Positions 1-10,138 of a stretch of DNA of 64,000 bases are shown one piece after another. Source of the DNA: Streptomyces sp. NRRL S-455 (GTDB lineage Bacteria; Actinomycetota; Actinomycetes; Streptomycetales; Streptomycetaceae); assembly GCF_000717875.1 (NCBI RefSeq), contig NZ_JOCT01000034.1:18325-82324 (forward strand), given 5' to 3'. Below the pieces are notes generated by a model. It did not search any database. It was given only the letters and a program-made list of their open reading frames with translations, and was not told the DNA's origin. The position numbers and the translations under genes were made by a program. Position 1 is the stretch's first letter. Each line of letters opens with the position of its first letter.

Positions 1-505
1 GGCGGTCGGTGCCGAGGGCTGACGTGTACCGGACGAGGTCCAGGCCGGGGGCGTGACGGCCGGGCTTGGTCGGGGTGGGCCAGCACGGGCCGGTGCAGAA
101 GTAGTCCACGCCGTCCTGCACGGCTGCCGCGGCGGCCTCGGACTCGGCGTGGGTGGAGCGGCCGATCAGGACGTCCTCGCCGAGGATCGCGCGGGCGGCC
201 GGGACCGGGAGGTCGCCCTGGCCGAGGTGCAGGACGTCGGAGCCGGCGGCGTGGGCGACGTCCGCGCGGTCGTTGACCGCGAGGAGCTTGCCGTGCCGGG
301 CGCAGGCGTCGGCGAAGACGGCCAGGTGCTCCAGCTCCTCGGCCGCCTCCATGCCCTTGTCGCGCAGCTGCACGATGTCCACGCCGCCCGCCAGCACGGC
401 GTCCAGGAACTCCGCGAGATCGCCCTGCCGCTTGCGGGCGTCGGTGCAGAGGTAGACCCGGGCGTCAGCGAGCTGGGCGCGGGCGGTGGTCGCGGTGCCG
501 GGCAT
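1..505 (-). CDS. thiE: Thiamine-phosphate synthase ThiE (3' part beyond window)
   Basis: Couples HMP-pyrophosphate and thiazole phosphate to thiamine phosphate in the cytosol. Reading leftward from ATG 505 gives [20 protein letters not shown] and then the TIM-barrel signatures [10 protein letters not shown], the DRADVA strand, LHLGQGDLP and an [14 protein letters not shown] phosphate-binding segment. The frame is open to the window edge, so about 168 codons are visible of a usual 210-220. A GGGGGA Shine-Dalgarno lies 5 nt before the ATG, which fixes the start. It faces away from thiOSG, and I see no THI-box in its leader. Four tandem repeats sit just upstream. Confidence 0.9.
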   Translation of the reverse strand, partial: MPGTATTARAQLADARVYLCTDARKRQGDLAEFLDAVLAGGVDIVQLRDKGMEAAEELEHLAVFADACARHGKLLAVNDRADVAHAAGSDVLHLGQGDLPVPAARAILGEDVLIGRSTHAESEAAAAAVQDGVDYFCTGPCWPTPTKPGRHAPGLDLVRYTSALGTDR

Positions 506-529
506 ATGTCCCCCTGGTTCGTCGGTGTC

Positions 530-665
530 GGGCCGGGGCGCGCGGGAACGCCCCTGCCGGTGGCGGGCCGGGGCGCGCGGGAACGCCCCTGCCGGTGGCG
601 GGCCGGGGCGCGGGAACGCCCCGGCCCATGCCGGGCCAAGGCGTGGAAACGCCCCTACCGGTGGC
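530..665. repeat. Four tandem ~35-bp repeats upstream of thiE
   Basis: Two perfect 35-bp copies (530-564 and 565-599) are followed by a copy lacking 2 bp and diverged at its end (600-632) and a more diverged copy (633-665). Each unit contains ggggcg and cgcccc arms around an 8-nt loop, so each can form a small hairpin on either strand. They lie 25 nt or more upstream of the thiE ATG, inside the region expected to hold its promoter or leader. Function is unknown. Confidence 0.75.
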
Positions 666-1009
666 TGCCCGGCGTCGAAGAGCCGGCACGGCCTGGATCA
701 CAGCTGCCGATTCGGGTTGTGCCGCCGGAGCGGCGCCACCTGCCGTGACGGCCGGGGCGTCTCATCCGGGCGCGGCCGGAGCGCGGCAGCACCAGCGCGC
801 GAAGCGCCGAACGCGCCGTGGGCACATTACGCGCCCGGCCCGGATGCACTCAGGCCGGACCCCGAAGGGAGAGGCGAACCGGCACGGACCGGCCCGAGGC
901 CGTGACCCCACGGGCCCCGGCCCACTCACGGGCGGTTGTGCGCGCCCGGCCCCGCTCGTACGGCATGTGCTCGTACCGCAAGGCCGGACGGTTGTTCGGT
1001 CGAGGTCGG
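666..1009. other. Intergenic stretch, nothing recognised
   Basis: Between the thiE leader repeats and the end of the Rv2175c-like gene. Frames open here on both strands are Arg/Pro/Gly-rich, lack family motifs and lack convincing ribosome-binding sites. I see no clear riboswitch, tRNA or mobile element. The region may hold the thiE promoter. Confidence 0.5.
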
Positions 1010-1375
1010 TCAGACCGCGAGCGCCTGGGCGCGGCGCTTCACCTCCGTGCCGCGATTCTCACTCAGCGCCTGCGCCGGTGTGCCGGGCAGGCTGGGGTCG
1101 GGGGTGAAGAGCCACTCCAGCATCTCTTCGACCGTGAAGCCGTCGTCCCGCAGGAGCGTCAGGGTCCCGGACAGGCCCTTGACGACCTTGTCCCCGTCGA
1201 TGAAGGCCGCGGGGACATGCAGCGCGCGGTTCTCACCGCGGCGTACGGCGATGAGCTGGCCCTCCTTGACCAGCTGCCGCACCCGTGTCACCTCGACGCC
1301 GAGCTGTTCGGCGATGTCGGGGAGGGTGAGCCAGGCAGGGACGAGAGCATCGATCTTTGCGTCAATCTCGGTCAC
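1010..1375 (-). CDS. Rv2175c-like helix-turn-helix DNA-binding protein
   Basis: A 121-residue basic protein. The N-terminal third (LTLPDIAEQLGVEVTRVRQL) is a clear helix-turn-helix, followed by the KEGQLIAVRRGENRALHVPA wing and a C-terminal helical part ending KRRAQALAV. Family members include M. tuberculosis Rv2175c, a DNA-binding substrate of the Ser/Thr kinase PknL; a Ser/Thr kinase lies about 4 kb away here. The GTG at 1375 (VTEIDAKID) is preferred because homology begins there; the frame is open about 20 codons further upstream. Target genes are unknown. Confidence 0.75.
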   Translation of the reverse strand: MTEIDAKIDALVPAWLTLPDIAEQLGVEVTRVRQLVKEGQLIAVRRGENRALHVPAAFIDGDKVVKGLSGTLTLLRDDGFTVEEMLEWLFTPDPSLPGTPAQALSENRGTEVKRRAQALAV

Positions 1376-1477
1376 GGAAACAAGCCTGCCATCCCCCACT
1401 GACAGTCGGAAGCCGGGCGGGTCCACCCGGGCGGACACACCCGGACGGACGCACCCGCCCGAGCGCCTCGGGCCCGC

Positions 1478-2719
1478 CTACGCCGTCGCCGCCTTGAGCG
1501 GCCTCGCCGGGTCCGCCAGCAGCGTCGGGTTCATCGGTGTGCCCGACTCGATCAGGCGCCGCCCCTGCGCCAGGTCCCGGGGGCGACCCACCGCCAGCAG
1601 CGCGACCAGCCGGTCGCCGCGGAGCCAGCAGACCGTCCAGGCCGGTCCGGCCGGGTCGCCACGCCACAGGGTCGTGTCGGCGGCCGCGTGGTGCCCCGCG
1701 TACTGCACGAACCGCCCGAACTGCTCGGACCAGAAGTAGGGCACCGGGTCGTACACCGCCGGCGTCTCCCCCGAGGCCCGTCCGATGATGTTCACGGCGA
1801 CGGTGCGCGGGCCCTGGAGAGCGTTGTCCCAGTGGTGGACCAGGAGCCGCTCGCCGTACCGCCCGGAGGGGAAGGAGGCACAGTCTCCGACCGCGTACAC
1901 GTCCGGCACCGACGTCCGCAGGTGCTCGTCGGCCACGATCTCGCCCTGAACGCCCAGCTCGATCCCGGAGCCGGACAGCCAATCGGTGGCCGGACGGGCG
2001 CCGATACCGACGACGACCGCGCCCGCGGGCAGCCGCGCACCGTCGTCGAGGAGCACCGCGCCGGGCTCGACGCGCTCCACGCGCGTGCGCGTCCGCAGCA
2101 CGGCTCCCGCGTCGGCGTACCAGCCGGCCATCGGCGCGGCGACCTCGGCGGGCAGCGCCCCCGCGAGCGGCCGCTCGGCGGCCTCCACGACCGTCACCGC
2201 GCAGCCCGCCTCACGCGCGGCGGTGGTGAACTCCGCGCCGATCCAGCCCGCCCCCACGACCACGACGTCGTGCTGCCGCGCCAGCACCGGCCGCAGCCGC
2301 TCGGCGTCGTCCAGGGTGCGCAGCAGATGCACGCCGGGCACGCCCTCGGACCCGGGCAGCCGGATCGGCTCGGCGCCGGTCGCGACGACCAGGACGTCGT
2401 AGGGCACGGGCCCCTCCCCGGTGTCCAGCTCGTGGCCGCCCGGGCGCAGGCCGGTCACCTCGCAGCCCAGCCGCAGCTCGATCCCGAGGGCCTCGAAGTC
2501 GACGTCGAAGGCGGAGTGCTCGGACTTGCCGAGCAGGACGGCCTTGGACAACGGGGGCCGGTCGTACGGCTGGTGGGGCTCGGCTCCGATCAGGACCACG
2601 TCGCCGGTGAAGCCCCGCTCCCGCAGGGCGACCGCGGTCTGCACACCGGCCATGCCCGCGCCCGCCACGACCACCCGCCGCGGCGCGGACGGCCCTGCTT
2701 CCTGCCTCTGCTCGCTCAC
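1478..2719 (-). CDS. FAD/NAD(P)H ferredoxin-reductase-like oxidoreductase
   Basis: 413 residues with the two-Rossmann layout of BenD/rubredoxin/ferredoxin reductases. The N-terminal FAD site is VVVAGAGMAGVQTA (about residues 16-29), followed by PYDRPPLSK, a second GxGxxG (VVVVGAGWIGAEF, about 145-160) for NAD(P)H, and the FAD ribityl motif VYAVGDCA (about 277). It should pass electrons from NAD(P)H to a ferredoxin or rubredoxin; no such partner is adjacent. The GTG at 2719 sits 6 nt after a TATGGT box, so the transcript may be leaderless. A 17-bp palindrome overlaps the promoter. Confidence 0.85.
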   Translation of the reverse strand: MSEQRQEAGPSAPRRVVVAGAGMAGVQTAVALRERGFTGDVVLIGAEPHQPYDRPPLSKAVLLGKSEHSAFDVDFEALGIELRLGCEVTGLRPGGHELDTGEGPVPYDVLVVATGAEPIRLPGSEGVPGVHLLRTLDDAERLRPVLARQHDVVVVGAGWIGAEFTTAAREAGCAVTVVEAAERPLAGALPAEVAAPMAGWYADAGAVLRTRTRVERVEPGAVLLDDGARLPAGAVVVGIGARPATDWLSGSGIELGVQGEIVADEHLRTSVPDVYAVGDCASFPSGRYGERLLVHHWDNALQGPRTVAVNIIGRASGETPAVYDPVPYFWSEQFGRFVQYAGHHAAADTTLWRGDPAGPAWTVCWLRGDRLVALLAVGRPRDLAQGRRLIESGTPMNPTLLADPARPLKAATA

Positions 2720-2754
2720 CTGATCACCATAGACAACTGACAGTCTGTCAGTCA
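2717..2754 (-). promoter_or_regulatory. Leaderless promoter with 17-bp palindromic operator candidate
   Basis: On the minus strand a TGACTG -35 candidate (2754-2749), a 17-nt spacer and TATGGT (2731-2726) end 6 nt before the GTG. The perfect inverted repeat ACTGACAG-T-CTGTCAGT (2736-2752) covers most of the spacer and part of the -35. This geometry suits steric repression by a dimeric regulator, perhaps TetR- or MarR-like. No regulator gene adjoins it. Confidence 0.45.
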
Positions 2755-3102
2755 GTGCTCATGTGCAGTGACCTGCTCCACAACACTCGTCCCGCTGCCC
2801 GGCTGGGACTCCCACTCCCAGGTCTCCTCCAGCCGCACCCGCCCGTCGGGCAGGTCCACGACCGTCGAGACACAGTGCCCCGAGGACGTGGTCCCGTCCT
2901 CCTTGAGCTGTACGTACCGGAAGTCCAGCGTGTCGCCCTCGCGGGTACCCACGAGATGTCCGCGCACCACGTCGCCGCCCGCGTACTCGGCCCAGATCTC
3001 GCCGTCCTTCTCGTGGTACGTGAACCGGGTGCGGGTCCCCACCTGACCAGGTGCCTGGTCGGCTACCGGGGCGAGGACGAGACCGTCGAGGGACCGGGCC
3101 AT
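2752..3102 (-). CDS. Conserved hypothetical small beta-rich protein
   Basis: 116 residues beginning MARSLDGLVLAPVADQ, with strands typical of a small lipocalin-like or beta-barrel fold: FTYHEKDGEIWAEYAGG, HLVGTREGDTLDFRYVQL, SSGHC, RLEETWEWES. Similar actinobacterial proteins are often labelled N-acetylglutamate synthase without evidence; no acetyltransferase motif is visible, so I do not adopt that name. A GGGAG ribosome-binding site precedes ATG 3102. The gene is divergent from thiO and shares its 160-bp intergenic region. Its stop overlaps the palindrome of the flavoprotein gene downstream. Confidence 0.7.
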   Translation of the reverse strand: MARSLDGLVLAPVADQAPGQVGTRTRFTYHEKDGEIWAEYAGGDVVRGHLVGTREGDTLDFRYVQLKEDGTTSSGHCVSTVVDLPDGRVRLEETWEWESQPGSGTSVVEQVTAHEH

Positions 3103-3116
3103 CGCTGAGGCTCCCT

Positions 3117-3145
3117 TACTGCTGCAGTGGGCATCGGGCTAGGGT
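3117..3145 (+). promoter_or_regulatory. Promoter of thiO-thiS-thiG
   Basis: TTACTG (3117-3122) and TAGGGT (3140-3145) are separated by 17 nt, matching a vegetative SigHrdB-type promoter. It lies just upstream of the TPP riboswitch. Confidence 0.5.
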
Positions 3146-3159
3146 TGGTGGCCAACGTA

Positions 3160-3256
3160 AGGCACTCGCGGGAGCCCGGACGCACCGGGCTGAGAGGGAG
3201 GCTGGCGGCCTCCGACCGTACGAACCTGATCCGGGTCATGCCGGCGAAGGGAGGGG
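3160..3256 (+). ncRNA. TPP riboswitch (THI-box)
   Basis: The diagnostic CTGAGAG (3190-3196), ACCTGAT (3224-3230) and GGGTCATGCCGGCGAAGGGA (3233-3252) blocks occur in the right order and spacing for a thiamine-pyrophosphate aptamer, with a variable GC stem between them. The 3' end runs into the GGAGGGG ribosome-binding site of thiO. That supports control of translation initiation: TPP-bound RNA would hide the site. It controls thiO-thiS-thiG, not the oppositely facing thiE. Confidence 0.95.
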
Positions 3257-3266
3257 CTGGACGCCC

Positions 3267-5427
<2,161 letters not shown>

Positions 5428-5455
5428 CTGTGCGATGGCGCTGAGGTCGGGTGGG

Positions 5456-5535
5456 TTCTGCAGCCCGGCGTTGCGGGGTGCCGCTGCGCCCACCCGTGCC
5501 GCCCCAGCGGCACGACTGCCCGCAGCTAGGCCGCA
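5456..5535. repeat. Dispersed intergenic repeat, copy A
   Basis: The core at 5496-5527 (hairpin GTGCCGC-ccca-GCGGCAC plus gactgcccgcagct) recurs at 27845-27876 and, inverted and altered, at 52143-52167. The flank ttgcggggtgccgctgcgccc also recurs. It lies between thiG and the kinase gene. The short stem-loop and purely intergenic placement resemble a non-coding repeat family, not a gene or insertion sequence. Confidence 0.7.
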
Positions 5536-5606
5536 GGCTGAGTCACAGGTCCGCTGCAGTCCTGCTCCGGAAGCGGGCAGGGCGAGTGGCTGTCGGTGGT
5601 GGCTCG

Positions 5607-5622
5607 TAGACTCGCCTGCGTG
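5607..5622 (+). promoter_or_regulatory. Leaderless -10 box of the PASTA kinase gene
   Basis: TAGACT (5607-5612) is followed by 7 nt and then GTG 5620. This spacing places transcription start on the start codon. No Shine-Dalgarno is present, and the -35 is weak. Confidence 0.55.
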
Positions 5623-7563
5623 GACACGACCCTTCAGGACCCCTTGGTCGGGCAGGTGCTCGACGGCCGGTATCGCATCGACGCGCGGATCGCGGTCGGT
5701 GGGATGGCCACGGTCTACCGGGCCGTGGACACCCGGCTCGACCGGGTCCTCGCACTCAAGGTGATGCACCCCTCGCTCGCGGTGGACGGCTCGTTCGTCG
5801 AGCGGTTCATCCGTGAGGCGAAGTCGGTGGCCCGGCTGGCGCACCCGAACGTGGTGCAGGTCTTCGACCAGGGCACCGACGGCTCGTACGTCTACCTCGC
5901 CATGGAGTACGTCGCGGGCTGCACCCTGCGGGACGTGCTGCGCGAGCGGGGAGCCCTGCAGCCGCGTGCCGCCCTGGACATCCTGGAGCCGGTGCTGGCC
6001 GCGCTGGGCGCCGCGCACCGCGCCGGGTTCGTGCACCGGGACATGAAGCCCGAGAACGTGCTGATAGGGGACGACGGCCGGGTCAAGGTCGCCGACTTCG
6101 GGCTCGTCCGGGCCGTGGACACCGTGACGAACACCACCGGCACCGTCCTCGGCACGGTCTCGTATCTCGCGCCCGAGCAGATAGAGAACGGCACCGCGGA
6201 CCCCCGGGTCGACGTGTACGCGTGCGGCGTGATGCTGTACGAGATGCTGACCGGCGACAAGCCGCACGACGGGGACTCCCCCGCCGTGATCCTCTACAAG
6301 CACCTGCACGAGGACGTCCCGCCGCCCTCGGCCGCCGTACCCGGTCTGGCGTACGAGCTGGACGAGATGGTGGCCTCCGCGACCGCCCGCACCCCGGACA
6401 TCCGCCCGCATGACGCGGTGGCGCTGCTCGCCCAGGTCCGTGACGGGCGCGCCCGGCTGACCGCGGAGCAGCTGGACGTCCTGCCGCCGCAGGCGCTCAG
6501 GGCGGACCACGACAACGCCGACGACCGGACGAGCGTGATCCCGCGCGGCCTGGCCGCGCCCCGCCCGCTGCCCGTCAACGAGGACGAGGAGGGTTCCGGG
6601 GCCGCGATCGACCGCACCAGCCGGTTCGAGTCCCCGCCGCCCCCACCGCCCTCGCCGTCCCGGCGCCGCCCGGGGTCCCGGCGCGGCCCGACGGCGATCG
6701 TCGTCGCCGTGCTGCTCGTGCTGGGGCTCGGTGCCGGTGTCTGGTACGTCAACTCGGGCCAGTTCACCGAGGTGCCCCCACTGCTCGCCAAGACCCAGGA
6801 CCAGGCCGAGGACCGGCTGGCGGACGCGGGCCTCGACCTCGGGAAGGTCGAGCACGCCTACAGCGACACCGTGGAGCGCGGCCAGGTCATCAGCAGCGAC
6901 CCGAAGGCCGGGACGCGCATCCGCGGCAACGACTCGGTGAGCATCACCATCTCCGACGGCCCCCGGAACGTGCGCGTGCCCGCCCTGGAGGGCCGGCGGC
7001 TGGACAAGGCGCGGGATTCGCTGAAGGAGGACGGCCTGGAACCGGGCATGGTCACCCGGGAGTTCAGCGAGGACGTGCCGAAGGGGGCGGTGATCTCCGC
7101 GCGTCCGGCCGACGGTACGAAGGTGCGGGCGGGCACGGCCGTCGCGCTCGTCGTCAGCAAGGGCAGCCCGATCGACATCCCCGACGTCACCGGTGACGAC
7201 CTCGCCGACGCCCGGTCGGAGCTGCTGGACGCCGGTCTCAAGGTGAAGGTCGCCGCCGAGCGGGTCAACTCCTCGGAGTACGACAGGGGCCAGGTCGCCG
7301 AGCAGAGCCCTGCCCCCGGCGGCACGGCGGCCGAGGGCGACACGGTGACGCTGACGGTGTCCAAGGGCCCCGAGATGGTCGAGGTCCCGGACGTGGTCGG
7401 CGACAGCGTCGACGACGCCAGGCGGAAGCTGGAGGGCGCCGGGTTCCAGGTCGACGAGGACCGCGGCCTGCTCGGCCTGTTCGGTGACGAGGTCAAGGGC
7501 CAGTCCGTCGAGGGCGGCGAGACCGCGCCCAAGGGCTCGGCCATCACCATCAGGATCAGGTGA
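5620..7563 (+). CDS. Ser/Thr protein kinase with four PASTA domains
   Basis: 647-residue PknB-type membrane kinase. Kinase domain (about 11-275): Gly loop AVGGMATV, catalytic Lys47 in ALKV, HRDMKPENV catalytic loop, DFGLV, and APEQ. A proline-rich juxtamembrane segment (with a PPPPPPS run) leads to a single transmembrane helix (AIVVAVLLVLGLGAGVWYV), then four extracellular PASTA repeats starting EVPPLL, VRVPAL, IDIPDV and VEVPDV. PASTA domains bind peptidoglycan fragments or muropeptides, so it likely couples wall status to cytoplasmic phosphorylation. GTG 5620 (MDTTLQDPL) is chosen because it fits a leaderless promoter and family N-termini; the frame is open 8 codons further upstream. Confidence 0.95.
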   Translation: MDTTLQDPLVGQVLDGRYRIDARIAVGGMATVYRAVDTRLDRVLALKVMHPSLAVDGSFVERFIREAKSVARLAHPNVVQVFDQGTDGSYVYLAMEYVAGCTLRDVLRERGALQPRAALDILEPVLAALGAAHRAGFVHRDMKPENVLIGDDGRVKVADFGLVRAVDTVTNTTGTVLGTVSYLAPEQIENGTADPRVDVYACGVMLYEMLTGDKPHDGDSPAVILYKHLHEDVPPPSAAVPGLAYELDEMVASATARTPDIRPHDAVALLAQVRDGRARLTAEQLDVLPPQALRADHDNADDRTSVIPRGLAAPRPLPVNEDEEGSGAAIDRTSRFESPPPPPPSPSRRRPGSRRGPTAIVVAVLLVLGLGAGVWYVNSGQFTEVPPLLAKTQDQAEDRLADAGLDLGKVEHAYSDTVERGQVISSDPKAGTRIRGNDSVSITISDGPRNVRVPALEGRRLDKARDSLKEDGLEPGMVTREFSEDVPKGAVISARPADGTKVRAGTAVALVVSKGSPIDIPDVTGDDLADARSELLDAGLKVKVAAERVNSSEYDRGQVAEQSPAPGGTAAEGDTVTLTVSKGPEMVEVPDVVGDSVDDARRKLEGAGFQVDEDRGLLGLFGDEVKGQSVEGGETAPKGSAITIRIR

Positions 7564-7621
7564 CGGGCGCGGGCGGAGGCCCGTGGCCGGGGCAGGGCCG
7601 GACGCATGACACCCTGAACGG

Positions 7622-8500
7622 GTGAACAACCAGCTGTCCGGCCCCTCCCGCAACCCCGTGGGCGGCCACGTCCCCGTGGCCGGCGGGCTCCACTCCGTCG
7701 GCCTGTCGTACGCCCGTGACCTGAAGGCGGAGACCGTCCAGGTCTTCGTCGCCAACCCGCGCGGCTGGGCCACCCCGGCCGGGAATCCGAAGCAGGACGA
7801 GGCGTTCCGTGCGGCGTGCGCGACCGAGTCGGTCCCGGCGTACGTGCACGCCCCCTACCTGATCAACTTCGGTTCGCACACCGAGGCGACCGTGGAGCGG
7901 TCGGTGGAATCGCTGCGGCACTCGCTGCGGCGGGGGCGGGAGATCGGGGCGCTGGGCGTGGTCGTCCACACGGGCAGCGCGACCGGCGGCCGGGAGCGGT
8001 CGGTGGCGCTGAAGCAGGTGCGCGAGCACCTGCTGCCGCTGCTCGACGAGCTGACCCATGACGACGACCCGTATCTGCTGCTGGAGTCGACCGCCGGCCA
8101 GGGCGCCTCACTGTGCTCACGGACGTGGGACTTCGGCCCGTACTTCGAGGCCCTGGACGCCCACCCGATGCTGGGCGTGTGCCTGGACACCTGCCACATC
8201 TTCGCCGCCGGGCACGACCTGACCGGCCCCGGCGGCATGCACCGGACGCTGGACCTGCTGGTGGACACCGTCGGCGAGGGCCGGCTGAAGCTGATCCACG
8301 CCAACGACTCCAAGGACGTGGTGGGCGCCCACAAGGACCGGCACGAGAACATCGGCGCGGGCCACATCGGCGAGGATCCGTTCCGGGAGCTGATGACGCA
8401 CCCCGCCACCGAGGGCGTGCCCCTGATCATCGAGACGCCGGGCGGCAAGGAGGGGCACGCGGCGGACGTGGAGCGGCTGAAGAAGCTGCGGGACGGCTGA
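7622..8500 (+). CDS. nfo: Endonuclease IV (AP endonuclease)
   Basis: 292-residue zinc TIM-barrel nuclease for base-excision repair, cleaving 5' of abasic sites. Metal-ligand motifs are present: YVHAPYLINF, GVVVHTGS, LLLESTAG, VCLDTCHIFAAGHDL, LKLIHANDSK, RHENIGAGHIG and LIIETPGGKEG. Length fits bacterial Nfo. The start is the GTG at 7622, 58 nt after the kinase stop. It converges with the DUF5706 gene across a hairpin at 8507-8526. Confidence 0.9.
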   Translation: MNNQLSGPSRNPVGGHVPVAGGLHSVGLSYARDLKAETVQVFVANPRGWATPAGNPKQDEAFRAACATESVPAYVHAPYLINFGSHTEATVERSVESLRHSLRRGREIGALGVVVHTGSATGGRERSVALKQVREHLLPLLDELTHDDDPYLLLESTAGQGASLCSRTWDFGPYFEALDAHPMLGVCLDTCHIFAAGHDLTGPGGMHRTLDLLVDTVGEGRLKLIHANDSKDVVGAHKDRHENIGAGHIGEDPFRELMTHPATEGVPLIIETPGGKEGHAADVERLKKLRDG

Positions 8501-8506
8501 CGCGGC

Positions 8507-8526
8507 GGCGGGCCGGGCGGCCCGCC
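8507..8526. terminator. Hairpin between convergent genes
   Basis: GGCGGGCC-gggc-GGCCCGCC, an 8-bp GC stem in the 37-nt gap between the convergent endonuclease IV and DUF5706 genes, followed by a short T-containing tract (ttt). It could terminate transcription from both sides. Confidence 0.5.
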
Positions 8527-8537
8527 GGCCTTTCCGG

Positions 8538-9041
8538 TCAGCGCACAGCGACCGAGACCGCCGCCAGGAGCAGCCCGGCGCCGAGCAGGGCCATCGAGCA
8601 GCGCAGCCAGCGGTACTTCGCCGCCAAGATCGCGCTGACGTCCTGGAACTGCACCAGCAGCCAGCCCACCCGGTCCTGTCCGGCCCGCGCGACCGCGTCA
8701 CGCAGCACCTCGGGGTCCCTGGCGCCCAGCGCGTCGGCGTAGAACGTCAGGCCCGGGGTCGTCCGGACGGTACCGCTGCGCGGTGCGATCACCGCGAGCA
8801 GCAACAGCGTCCCGGCCGCCCACAGCACCCCGCCGGCTATCAGGAACACCAGGGCGGTCGTGCCGGCGGGGAGCGTCCCGCCCCGGCTGAGGACCAGCGC
8901 CGGTGCCGCCACGGCGCCCGAGAGCAGGATCGACGCCTTCACGTCCGCCCTGCCCAAGTCCTCACGTACGGTCACCAGCAGCCGTTCGGCGACGTACTGG
9001 TCGGCCGTGTCGAGCTGCGGCACGGGCTGGGCCGCGGTCAC
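8538..9041 (-). CDS. DUF5706 / Pycsar-effector-type membrane protein
   Basis: 167 residues: a soluble helix (DTADQYVAERLLVTVREDL), the RADVKASILLSG motif resembling the aD-KAs-LL signature of DUF5706, a membrane helix, a second helix (FLIAGGVLWAAGTLLLLAVI), a cytoplasmic loop, and a C-terminal membrane helix (CSMALLGAGLLLAAVSVAV). DUF5706 proteins act as membrane effectors (PycTM) in Pycsar antiphage systems, where a cyclic pyrimidine nucleotide triggers membrane damage. The GTG at 9041 overlaps the SPFH gene's stop (GTGA). As last gene of the cassette it is the expected effector. The role in this organism is inference. Confidence 0.75.
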   Translation of the reverse strand: MTAAQPVPQLDTADQYVAERLLVTVREDLGRADVKASILLSGAVAAPALVLSRGGTLPAGTTALVFLIAGGVLWAAGTLLLLAVIAPRSGTVRTTPGLTFYADALGARDPEVLRDAVARAGQDRVGWLLVQFQDVSAILAAKYRWLRCSMALLGAGLLLAAVSVAVR

Positions 9042-10138
9042 GCGCGCTCTCCGGCACCGGTGTCGTCCTGGAGGGATTCCGTGTCGGCGGGAGGGTCCGC
9101 CGGAGCGGCGGGCGGCGGGATCGGCGGGGCGTCGGAGACGGCCGCCGGGGGCAGCGGCGGGTGCGGCGGCACAGGCGGGGCCGGCAGCGCGGTCGGCGCC
9201 GGCGGCACCCCGTTCTGGAACACGGTCGAGGAGGCCGTGCGGCTGAAGTCGATGAGCGCCCGTACCTGGTCGTCGATCTGGTGGCGCTGGACCACGCCCT
9301 GGTTGATCAGGTTGGTCAGGTAGTCGAGCGCGCCCTGGCGCTGGTCGCGGGCCTGCCGCTGAAGCTCGGCCAGGATGTCCTGGGCGCGGCTGGGGTCCTG
9401 CGCGAGCAGGTGCGCGTACTGGGTCGCCTCGCCCGCGCTGATGAGCTTCTGCGCGTCCTCCATGTTCGCCATGACCCGCGCCTTCTGGGCGGTGTCCATG
9501 GCCTGCTGGACCTCGCTGCTCTTCTCCACCGCCACCATCTGGGCGTGGTGGTCGGCGGCGGCCTGGCCGAGGTCGATCCGGATGAACACCTGGGTGGCCA
9601 GGCCGAGTTCGGCGCCGAAGTCGCTCCACCGGCCGCTGGCCAGCTCGTCCTGGATGGCCTCGTCGACCTGCTGCGCCGAGTCCAGGCCGTAGCGCCGGCT
9701 GATCCCGCGCAGCCGGCTCTCCAGCGGCGGGCGCAGCATGCGCTCCACGTCCACCACCCGCTTCTCGGCCGCCAGGTGGAAGTCCCGCACCTCCCAGTTG
9801 ACGTCGGCGCCCGCCTTGAACCGCGACCGGTCGCCGGAGGTGGGCAGTTCCAGCTGGAAGGACACCTGGTGCTGGCCGCGGGCGACCCAGCACACGGAGG
9901 TGGGCTTGCCCATCAGCGGCTTGTTGTGGTGCTCGGCGCCGCGAACCGTGACCACACTGTGCCCGCCGTTGCGGTAGTAGAGCACCGACGCCACCTGGCT
10001 GTGCTGGTGCCGGTAGCCGCCCTGCGGGGTGAACTCCCTGACGAAGGGCCCTCTCAGATCGTGCGGCAGGGCGAACTCCGCCTGCCAGTTCTGCGGTTGC
10101 TGGGGCTGCCACTGCTGGCCCCACCCGTTGTGCGTCAT
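9038..10138 (-). CDS. SPFH/band-7-like membrane-scaffold protein
   Basis: 366 residues. After a Gln/Trp-rich start (MTHNGWGQQWQPQQPQ), the segment around residues 45-210 reads as an SPFH/prohibitin-type domain: YRNGGHSVVTVRG, a strand with VSFQLELPTSGD, VNWEVRDF, and LESRLRGISRRYGLDSA. A long helical region follows (VAVEKSSEVQQAMDTAQKA), then a Pro/Ala-rich C-terminal tail (about 80 residues). No signal peptide is seen. SPFH proteins oligomerise at membranes and often accompany membrane-acting effectors. The ATG at 10138 overlaps the NTPase stop (ATGA), and its own stop overlaps the DUF5706 start. Confidence 0.7.
   Translation of the reverse strand: MTHNGWGQQWQPQQPQNWQAEFALPHDLRGPFVREFTPQGGYRHQHSQVASVLYYRNGGHSVVTVRGAEHHNKPLMGKPTSVCWVARGQHQVSFQLELPTSGDRSRFKAGADVNWEVRDFHLAAEKRVVDVERMLRPPLESRLRGISRRYGLDSAQQVDEAIQDELASGRWSDFGAELGLATQVFIRIDLGQAAADHHAQMVAVEKSSEVQQAMDTAQKARVMANMEDAQKLISAGEATQYAHLLAQDPSRAQDILAELQRQARDQRQGALDYLTNLINQGVVQRHQIDDQVRALIDFSRTASSTVFQNGVPPAPTALPAPPVPPHPPLPPAAVSDAPPIPPPAAPADPPADTESLQDDTGAGERA

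Noticed and set aside
506..1009. TPP riboswitch upstream of thiE
   Set aside because: No CTGAGA or ACCTGAT-type block on the minus strand; only the thiO leader has the THI-box.
2752..3102. N-acetylglutamate synthase
   Set aside because: A label sometimes used for such proteins, but the sequence has no acetyltransferase motif and is only 116 residues of beta-rich type.
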